Positions 1 through 5,285 of a stretch of DNA of 5,285 bases are shown here, in pieces; positions within the stretch are counted from its first letter, which is position 1; the number at the start of each line of letters is the position of its first letter. Location: contig JAGQQZ010000584.1 in the NCBI GenBank assembly GCA_020425915.1, forward strand, positions 1-5,285, given 5' to 3'. The translations under genes and the position numbers were made by a program. Under the pieces are notes generated by a model. It worked only from the letters and a program-made list of their open reading frames with translations, made no database searches and was not told the origin of the DNA. Source of the DNA: Planctomycetota bacterium. GTDB taxonomy: Bacteria > Planctomycetota > UBA1135 > UBA2386.

Positions 1-3000
1 GACGACCTGGATCGAGACGTCGACGACCGACTCCTCGGCGACGAGCACGTCCTCCGCGACACCGGGCGCCAGGCCGTCGGCGTCGGCGCGGACTCGATAG
101 GTCCCGGGCGACAGACCGGTCAGTTCGAACCTCCCGTCGGGGCCCGACTTCTCGGGGCGGACCTGCATCCCGAGCAGATCGAGCATCTCCTCGGTCGGAT
201 CGCTTCGCGGTCGCACGTCCTCGCGTTCGTAGTGGATCTCCGCGCCGGCGACCGGCGAACCGCTGCCGTCGACCACGACGCCCGTGACGCGACCGGCGAG
301 CGGCAACGTCAACACGATGCCCTCGACCGGCAGCGACCCGTCGATGACCACGTCCTCGACGCTGGCCTCGCCGTACTTCCGGTGTGCGCGTCGACCCTGC
401 CGGCCGGAGACGCTGAGTCGGTAGACGCCGGCCGCGACCTTGTCGATCTCGAACTCGCCGTTCTCGTCGGTGCGATCCTGCGCGATGCCGTTCTTCATGA
501 TGACGCCGAGCAGGCCCGGTGCGTCGTCGAGGCCGCCGGACTGCACACCGGCCGAGACCCGAATGCCGGCGACCGGTTCGCCGCGCGTGTCGACGACGCG
601 ACCGCGAATCGCGCTCTGCGGAAGGTCGAGGTCGACGCGGAAGTCGTGCACGCCTTCAGGGATCTCGATCGAGAGGCTCGCCTGCTGCGGTCGACCACGG
701 AACCGGCTGACCTGGAAGAAGTACTCGCCCGGCTCGAGCCCGATCAGCTCGTAGCGACCGTCCTTGTCGGTCGGCTGGGCACGCAGACCCATGCCGAAGA
801 AACCCTCGCTGTCGGTCGACAACGCGCTGACCATGCCCTCGGCGACCGGCTGGTCGCCGTCACGCACGACGCCCCACACGCGGACGGTGTTCTCCGACTC
901 GTCCTGGATGTCGAAGTCGGTGAACTCGTTCTTCCGCACGCGCACGGTCTTGAGCCGCATGTTGCCCAGCAGGTCGTAGCCGAGGTTCATCGCGCGCTCG
1001 CCGATCTTCGACTTGAACACGGCGTACTGGCCGGGCGGGAGACCATCGATCTCGTACTCGCCGTTCTTGTCGGTGCTCGAACTCTTGAACGACCCCGCGG
1101 CCATGCTGAACGCCACGATCAGGGCATCGGGCAACGGCTTGCCGGCTCGTCCGGTGACGAGACCTCGGATCCCGCCGCCGGTCTCGATCTCGATGACGAT
1201 GCCTTCGGTCGGCTGGGCGGCCGTGACCTCGACCGCCTTGACCGAGGACTTCGCGCGGTCGGGGTGACGGGCGGTGAAGCGATGGGCACCTTCGGAAAGG
1301 CCGGTGATCTCGAACGTCCCATCGCTCGCGGTCTTGGCGGAGTTCTTCGTCGCCATGCCGAGGAAGTCCACGTCCTGCTGGTCGAAGTTGAGTTGGAAGA
1401 TCCCGTTGCCGGCTCGCTCTCGGTCTTCGTACGCGGTGACGTCGACGTCGGGCACGGGCGCGCCACTCGTCGCGTCGACGACCTTGCCGCGCGCGACGCA
1501 ACCGGCCGCCAGCGCGAACCGCAACTCATCGCTCTGCTCACCCGCCGCGAGCGTCACGTTCTGATTGTCCGGATCGAGGTAACCCTCGGCGCGGACGCGG
1601 ACGCGCACGTTGCCCGGGGGGACACCGGTGATCTCGAACGCGCCGTCGGCCGCCCGGAACTCGCGCCAGTTGCCGTCGAACCCGCGGTCCCCGATCTTGC
1701 GACCCTCGCCGATCCGCATCGATCCCCCGCGACGCCAGTTCCGTCGCTCGCTCCGCGGCGGTCGGCCGAAGCCTTCGTCGTCTCCCGCCTCTTCCTCGTC
1801 GTCCTCGGCGCTGACCGGGCGCGACCGCGTATCGACGCGGAAGCGTTCGACCGGTTGCCCGGACGCGTCGACGACACGACCCTTGATCGTGACGCCGCGC
1901 ACGAGCTCGATCCGCACGTCGTCCTCCTCCTCGACGTCGTGTCGGAACTTGATCTCGGTGACGTATCCCGGCTTGCTCGTCTGCAGGAACACCCGCTTCG
2001 CGGTCAGGTCGGAGGTCTGGAACCGCCCGTCGATCCCGGTCTCGACCTGGACGGAACGGATGTTGAGCAACGTCTTGAGCACGTCCGGACTGTTCGGTTG
2101 CTCCATCGGACGGATGTCGACGGTCGCGCCGGCGAGCGGCCTGCCGTCGCCGTCGACGACGAGCCCGCCGAAGTCGATGCCCTCGCGCAGCACGAGTTCG
2201 AGGTCGTGGTACTCGCCGCCGTCCACGATCGCGAGTTCTTCGATGCCGGAGTTCGCGCGGCCGTCGGCAGTCGCGATGAATGCGACCCGTCCCGACGCGA
2301 CGCGGTCGAGTCGGAAGCGTCCCTTGGCGTCGGTGTGGATCGGCTCGCCGCGACCGTCCGCGCTGAACAACACGCGGCTCACGTCGAGATACGCCATCGC
2401 CACGAGCGCGTCGGCCCGCGGAACACCATCGACGTCGAGCACGCGGCCTTCGATCGTCGCGCCGGCGTAGCCTTGGACGTCCACGCGTGTGACCTTCCCG
2501 ACCTCCACGTCGACGCCGTGCTGTTCGGCGAGCGCGATCAACGGACCCGCGGCCGAGAGCGTGTAGCCGTGTCCCGCGGGAACGCCCGGGATGTCGTACT
2601 CCCCGTCGGCGTCGGTCGAGGCAACCAGCCAGCGATACTGTCGCTCCGTGACCTGGCCGAGGAACGCATTCAGCCCCGGACGCAGCGTGACGGCGACGCC
2701 AGACGCCGGCAATCCACCGGGACCGATGACGAGTCCGCGGACCCGACCACCCGGTGAGCCGACGAGCTCGATTCCTTCGCGGATCTCACCGCGCGCGAGA
2801 CGTGTGCGTTCCGGCGTGCGGACGAACGTGAAATCGGAACGGCCGTCGAGGAAGACGACGCCCGGCGGCAACCCGAGGATCTCGAACTCACCATTCGACC
2901 CGGTGGTCGCGCGACCGAGGATCTCCGGTTCGGGGACGGTCTCGGCCCAGAGTCCCTTGCCCTCGAACATCGTCGTGCGCATCCGTGCGAACAGCTGCTC

Positions 3001-3315
3001 GAAACCCGGCGGGCGCCGCATCGCGAGCACCTCGACGCCGGCGAGCGGCTCGCGGGTCTTCGCGTCGATGATCCGGCCGCGCACGCCGGTCGCCGCATCG
3101 GGTCCGGCGACGGCTTCGCGAGTGACGACGTGATCGGCTTCGATCGCGCTCACTTCCGCGGTCGCGAGATCCGCGCTCACGCTCTCGACGTCTTGGGTTC
3201 CGTCCGTGGATGTCCCCGGGCTCGTCTGCACGACCTCGCCACTCGCCGACCAGAGCAACAGGAGGGCCGCGACGGCGATCACGGCGAGGACGAGCAGCGG
3301 CTTGGCTTGGGACAT
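1..3315 (-). CDS. Membrane-anchored protein with ten tandem carboxypeptidase-regulatory-like domains (partial, C-terminus outside window)
   Basis: The frame is open without a stop for 1105 codons from ATG at 3313-3315 to the left edge. The ATG is chosen because a hydrophobic segment follows at once (residues 6-22, one preceding Lys) and no in-frame start lies between it and the upstream gene. There is no lipobox Cys, so this is a Sec signal or an uncleaved anchor. Residues 27-77 are a Ser/Thr/Ala/Glu-rich linker. Ten repeats follow, beginning near residues 78, 191, 287, 381, 475, 606, 713, 811, 903 and 1008. Each has the pattern GRVVDxxGxPVAGxxV, a variable loop, then T-x-DGxFEIxGLxPGxYxV. 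This is the CarboxypepD_reg (PF13620-like) signature, an Ig/transthyretin-like beta fold without catalytic function. Repeats 3 and 4 are the most degenerate. C606 is the only cysteine seen. The last visible residues look like the strand preceding another repeat. Likely role: extended extracytoplasmic scaffold or binding protein; ligand and specific function unknown. Confidence 0.9.
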   Translation of the reverse strand, partial: MSQAKPLLVLAVIAVAALLLLWSASGEVVQTSPGTSTDGTQDVESVSADLATAEVSAIEADHVVTREAVAGPDAATGVRGRIIDAKTREPLAGVEVLAMRRPPGFEQLFARMRTTMFEGKGLWAETVPEPEILGRATTGSNGEFEILGLPPGVVFLDGRSDFTFVRTPERTRLARGEIREGIELVGSPGGRVRGLVIGPGGLPASGVAVTLRPGLNAFLGQVTERQYRWLVASTDADGEYDIPGVPAGHGYTLSAAGPLIALAEQHGVDVEVGKVTRVDVQGYAGATIEGRVLDVDGVPRADALVAMAYLDVSRVLFSADGRGEPIHTDAKGRFRLDRVASGRVAFIATADGRANSGIEELAIVDGGEYHDLELVLREGIDFGGLVVDGDGRPLAGATVDIRPMEQPNSPDVLKTLLNIRSVQVETGIDGRFQTSDLTAKRVFLQTSKPGYVTEIKFRHDVEEEDDVRIELVRGVTIKGRVVDASGQPVERFRVDTRSRPVSAEDDEEEAGDDEGFGRPPRSERRNWRRGGSMRIGEGRKIGDRGFDGNWREFRAADGAFEITGVPPGNVRVRVRAEGYLDPDNQNVTLAAGEQSDELRFALAAGCVARGKVVDATSGAPVPDVDVTAYEDRERAGNGIFQLNFDQQDVDFLGMATKNSAKTASDGTFEITGLSEGAHRFTARHPDRAKSSVKAVEVTAAQPTEGIVIEIETGGGIRGLVTGRAGKPLPDALIVAFSMAAGSFKSSSTDKNGEYEIDGLPPGQYAVFKSKIGERAMNLGYDLLGNMRLKTVRVRKNEFTDFDIQDESENTVRVWGVVRDGDQPVAEGMVSALSTDSEGFFGMGLRAQPTDKDGRYELIGLEPGEYFFQVSRFRGRPQQASLSIEIPEGVHDFRVDLDLPQSAIRGRVVDTRGEPVAGIRVSAGVQSGGLDDAPGLLGVIMKNGIAQDRTDENGEFEIDKVAAGVYRLSVSGRQGRRAHRKYGEASVEDVVIDGSLPVEGIVLTLPLAGRVTGVVVDGSGSPVAGAEIHYEREDVRPRSDPTEEMLDLLGMQVRPEKSGPDGRFELTGLSPGTYRVRADADGLAPGVAEDVLVAEESVVDVSIQVV
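444..1075 (-). repeat. In-frame direct DNA repeat (444-472 and 1047-1075) between repeats 9 and 7
   Basis: Two 29-base segments differ at only two positions and lie 603 bases apart, exactly 201 codons. They encode the TDENGEFEID and TDKNGEYEID strands of repeats 9 and 7. Similar but more diverged copies of the same motif occur near 121-140, 747-776, 1306-1320, 1630-1645 and 2878-2895. This fits expansion of the domain array by internal duplication, though strong codon bias on a conserved motif would also raise identity. Confidence 0.6.
1681..1806 (-). other. Charged acidic/arginine-rich insert inside repeat 5
   Basis: Residues 504-545 interrupt the fifth carboxypeptidase-regulatory-like domain between its early strands (GRVVDASGQPV at 480-489) and its closing DGAFEITG motif (557-564). 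The first part is almost purely acidic (EDDEEEAGDDE at 504-514). The next is basic and aromatic (RPPRSERRNWRRGG at 518-531), followed by a Gly/Arg/Lys stretch. It makes this repeat the longest of the ten, about 131 residues against roughly 92-113 elsewhere. It is probably a disordered loop; function unknown. Confidence 0.7.
3238..3315 (-). other. N-terminal signal sequence or membrane anchor of the repeat protein
   Basis: Residues 1-26 are a short polar start with one Lys, then about 17 Leu/Val/Ala/Ile residues ending at W22, followed by SASGE. The S-A-S stretch at 23-25 is a weak candidate for signal peptidase I cleavage, so the segment could be cleaved or could remain as a type II anchor. 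No cysteine is present, so lipoprotein processing is excluded. The segment places the following domains outside the cytoplasm. Confidence 0.8.
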
Positions 3316-3357
3316 CTTCGATACGACGTGGGTCGGAGTGTGGGAGAGGCGTGCGCT

Positions 3358-3379
3358 GTGGCTTCGTGGCCGAAGCCAC
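3358..3379 (-). other. Perfect 9-bp hairpin between kinase and repeat-protein genes
   Basis: The inverted repeat GTGGCTTCG / CGAAGCCAC is separated by a 4-base loop. On the coding strand it begins two bases after the kinase TGA stop (3382-3384) and ends 42 bases before the ATG of the next gene. The stem is GC-rich. No T-run follows it on either strand, so it is not a canonical intrinsic terminator. It could be a weak or factor-assisted terminator, or an RNA-stabilising or processing hairpin that uncouples expression of the two genes. Confidence 0.65.
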
Positions 3380-3381
3380 CG

Positions 3382-5250
3382 TCACGATGTCGCCGTTCGT
3401 CCAACTCGACCGATCAGAGGCAGGAACACCGAAAAGACCGTGTGGCCCGGCGTGGAGTCGGAGAGTTCGACGATTCCATCATGCGCCTCGACGACGCGGC
3501 GACAAATCGCCAGGCCGAGGCCCGTGCCGGCGGACCGTGTCGTGAAGTACGGTTCGAACAACCGCTCGCGGACCTCGGGATCGGTGATCCCGGGTCCATC
3601 GTCGATGACGCGGACGACGGCGCGATCCTGTTCGATCGAGGCCTCGACGCGTACCGAGCCGGTGGCGCCGGCCGCCTCGAGCGCGTTCTGGACGATATTG
3701 AGGAAGACGCGCCGCATCTCCTGTCGGTCGACGTCCACCTCCGCGTCACCGGTGCGGTCGTCGAACGTGAGGTGGACCCCACTCTCGATCGTCGCGGCGA
3801 AGTCGCGTTCGACGTCGGCGAACAACTCGCGCATGGGTACCCGCTCGTGCTCGCGCTCGGGAGAGCCCGCGAACTGCCGGAAATCCGACGCGATGCGCGC
3901 CAGCGCGTCGGTCTGTTCCTGCACGGTGCGGCCGAGTCGCTCGACGAGCTCGGGCAGCCTGGGATCGTTCTCGCGGTTGGCTCGCAACAACAGTTGCGCG
4001 CTCATCCGCATCGGCGTCAGCGGGTTCTTGATCTCGTGCGCTACCTGGCGCGCCATCTCGGCCCAGGCCGCTTGGCGCTCGGCGTCACGCAGTCGTTCAC
4101 GACTCGCGGCGACCTCGGCGGCCATCTCGTTGAACGACCGACCGAGGTCGGCGAGTTCGTGTCGGCCGCGCTCGGGCACTCGGTGCGCGAAGTCGCCGGC
4201 CGCGATGCGCTCGGTCGCGGTGACGAGCCGGTGCACCGGCCGCAGGATCGCACGCGACGCGACGAGACCCCAGACGACGAGGATCGCGCTGACGACGACC
4301 GTGATCCAGAGCAGCGAGTCGGCGAATCGGCGACTGTCGGCAAACAGGTCGGCCTCGTCGGCGGCCACTCCACAACGCCAGGCGATCGGGTCGGCAACCG
4401 CGGTGATGCGTGCGATGCCGGCGCGCCACTTCTCGTCCGCGTGCTCGAACGTGCCGACGTTGGAATCGCCGACGGCGAGCCCGGCGCCGAGTTCGGTCGA
4501 ATCTCCGTATCGCTCACGCTCCGAGTGCGCGATCACGCGGCCATCGCCGGTGCTGACCCAGGCGGTCGCACTGCCGAATCGGGCTCGCAACGACTCGGCA
4601 GTCGCGTCGATCTCGTTCTGCACGCGAACCCAACTCTTGAGCGCCAACATGACACCGCTGACGACGCCGTCACCCGCGACCGGGAACGCCAACCCGTAGC
4701 TGAAGTCCGCTGGATCCCGCGACAGCTTCTCCACGTCTCGATGCAGGAATGGCGACAGGTGACGGTCGAGCCAGATCTGGCCCTTGAGCGCAGCCCCCGA
4801 CGGGTCGATCAGCTCGCGGAACCAGGGCTGCGTGCGCACCGACTTGGCGCGCAGCGCTTCGCGCGCTGCGGCGCTGAGACGATCTTGCGCGAGGCTGGAG
4901 ATCGTGGAGAGGACGTTGCCCTCCGCGTCGGCGAGCACGACGAGCTGATACTCCTCGTGGAACGCGGGTGAGAACTCGACGGCGTCGCGGAACTCGGACA
5001 GCGAGACTTCGCGCCGGAGTGCGCGCTCGGCTTCACTACGGAAGAGGGAGCACTCGCCGTAGACCTTCTCGAGGAGGTTGACGAGGCGTGACTCGGCGCG
5101 TTCGGCCATCGTCACGAGGATGGCGTCGACGAAGCGTTCCTGGCGTTCGCGGAGGGCGTCGCCGGTGAAGAAGGCGAACCACAGGAACGGGACTGCTGTC
5201 GAGAGCAGGAGCGTGAGGACGAAGCGGGTGGTGAGGGAGGAGATGCGCAA
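3382..5250 (-). CDS. NtrY-type transmembrane sensor histidine kinase with dCache-like sensor domain
   Basis: An inner-membrane kinase that autophosphorylates on His and passes phosphate to a response regulator not seen here. Order over 622 residues: TM1 about 10-29; extracytoplasmic sensor 30-312; TM2 313-332; HAMP 333-385 (P338, then FNEM); HisKA with H-box AHEIKNPLTP and phosphoacceptor H405; HATPase with N-box NIVQN (518-522), G1 DDGPGI (550-555), F-box FEPYFTT (565-571) and G2 GTGLGL (575-580). All key residues are intact. The sensor resembles a double Cache domain: LADAEGNVLS (106-115) and QPWFREL (141-147) in the first half, DGRVIAHSE (236-244) in the second. The AAWAEMARQ run before the H-box is typical of the NtrY group, but no PAS domain follows HAMP. 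The start is uncertain: codon 1 is TTG, no Shine-Dalgarno precedes it, and the frame stays open upstream to the window edge. Ligand and cognate regulator are unknown. Confidence 0.93.
   Translation of the reverse strand: MRISSLTTRFVLTLLLSTAVPFLWFAFFTGDALRERQERFVDAILVTMAERAESRLVNLLEKVYGECSLFRSEAERALRREVSLSEFRDAVEFSPAFHEEYQLVVLADAEGNVLSTISSLAQDRLSAAAREALRAKSVRTQPWFRELIDPSGAALKGQIWLDRHLSPFLHRDVEKLSRDPADFSYGLAFPVAGDGVVSGVMLALKSWVRVQNEIDATAESLRARFGSATAWVSTGDGRVIAHSERERYGDSTELGAGLAVGDSNVGTFEHADEKWRAGIARITAVADPIAWRCGVAADEADLFADSRRFADSLLWITVVVSAILVVWGLVASRAILRPVHRLVTATERIAAGDFAHRVPERGRHELADLGRSFNEMAAEVAASRERLRDAERQAAWAEMARQVAHEIKNPLTPMRMSAQLLLRANRENDPRLPELVERLGRTVQEQTDALARIASDFRQFAGSPEREHERVPMRELFADVERDFAATIESGVHLTFDDRTGDAEVDVDRQEMRRVFLNIVQNALEAAGATGSVRVEASIEQDRAVVRVIDDGPGITDPEVRERLFEPYFTTRSAGTGLGLAICRRVVEAHDGIVELSDSTPGHTVFSVFLPLIGRVGRTATS
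4315..5163 (-). other. Extracytoplasmic dCache-like sensor domain of the kinase
   Basis: Residues 30-312 lie between two clear transmembrane helices. A long charged helix (30-95) leads into a Cache-type core with a hydrophobic strand, a DAEGN turn and a PWF motif. A membrane-distal closing segment (AFPVAGDGVVSGVMLALKSW, 188-207) comes next, then a second, smaller Cache-like unit with GDGRVIAHSE. Such domains usually bind small molecules such as amino acids or carboxylates; nothing here identifies the ligand. Two cysteines, C67 and C293, sit near the two ends of the domain. Confidence 0.7.
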
Positions 5251-5285
5251 CGGGTGAACGATAGGGAGGGACGGGTGTGAGGGGA
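5251..5285 (-). other. Pyrimidine-rich sequence upstream of the kinase start codon
   Basis: On the coding strand this 35-base stretch is mostly C and T, with only a few purines. It contains no Shine-Dalgarno match and no recognisable promoter. It has no stop in the kinase frame, so it may be untranslated leader or may encode extra N-terminal residues if the true start lies beyond the window. Confidence 0.4.

Noticed and set aside
232..2757. An 841-codon open frame on the plus strand
   Set aside because: It is exactly antisense to the repeat protein. Its sequence lacks domain logic and is dominated by Asp, Arg, Val and Leu, as expected from reverse complements of GTC, GAC, CTC and GAG codons. 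The minus-strand frame shows ten matching domain motifs, so this is a shadow.
3238..3315. Lipoprotein signal on the repeat protein
   Set aside because: There is no cysteine near the end of the hydrophobic segment; the only cysteine seen in the protein is C606.
1..3315. TonB-dependent receptor or carboxypeptidase identity for the repeat protein
   Set aside because: The shared domain type appears in those families, but there is no plug or barrel pattern and no zinc peptidase HxxE motif in the visible part.
3358..3379. Calling the intergenic hairpin an intrinsic terminator
   Set aside because: No T-run follows the stem on either strand, and the short spacing favours continued transcription into the next gene. 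It is kept only as a hairpin of unknown role.
3206..4699. A 497-codon plus-strand frame rich in Ser, Arg and Thr
   Set aside because: Composition is typical of an out-of-frame reading of GC-rich coding DNA, and it overlaps the kinase completely.
3130..4971. A 613-codon open frame on the plus strand
   Set aside because: It is antisense mainly to the histidine kinase, whose catalytic boxes are all intact on the minus strand. The plus-strand product shows no recognisable domain and crosses the boundary between the two real genes.
1..5285. CRISPR array, tRNA or rRNA genes, insertion sequences
   Set aside because: I saw no regularly spaced identical repeats, no tRNA- or rRNA-like sequence, and no transposase motif or terminal inverted repeats. 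Nearly the whole window is accounted for by two protein genes.

Overview
The window is GC-rich, with third codon positions dominated by G and C. All supported coding sequence lies on the minus strand, so the genes read from right to left. There are two genes: a complete, or nearly complete, membrane sensor histidine kinase (3382-5250), followed 66 bases downstream by the first 1105 codons of a very long secreted or membrane-anchored repeat protein (3315 down to base 1, continuing past the left edge). I see no RNA genes, mobile elements, CRISPR array or integration sites.

Right part (3382-5250): the kinase has a transmembrane helix, a large extracytoplasmic dCache-like sensor region, a second helix, a HAMP linker, a dimerisation/phosphoacceptor domain with a NtrY-type H-box (H405), and a complete ATPase domain with N, G1, F and G2 boxes. 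No response regulator is visible; it would have to lie upstream of base 5285 or elsewhere.

Middle (3316-3381): a short gap carries a perfect 9-bp hairpin directly after the kinase stop codon, then a pyrimidine-rich stretch without a Shine-Dalgarno match.

Left part (1-3315): the second protein has an N-terminal membrane segment, a short acidic linker, then ten tandem carboxypeptidase-regulatory-like (Ig-like, prealbumin-like) domains of about 92-131 residues each. One domain contains an unusual acidic-then-arginine-rich insert, and half of the domains share a small hydrophobic motif in a variable loop. No catalytic domain is visible in the part present.

The order and close spacing suggest co-transcription. 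One reading is a kinase that senses something outside the inner membrane, next to a long envelope protein that could be its target, partner or output; this is inference. Long proteins made of such repeats beside NtrY-like kinases are common in large-genome, GC-rich Gram-negative lineages such as Planctomycetota, Myxococcota and Acidobacteriota. A member of one of these is my best guess (Planctomycetota slightly preferred), but the sequence does not settle it.
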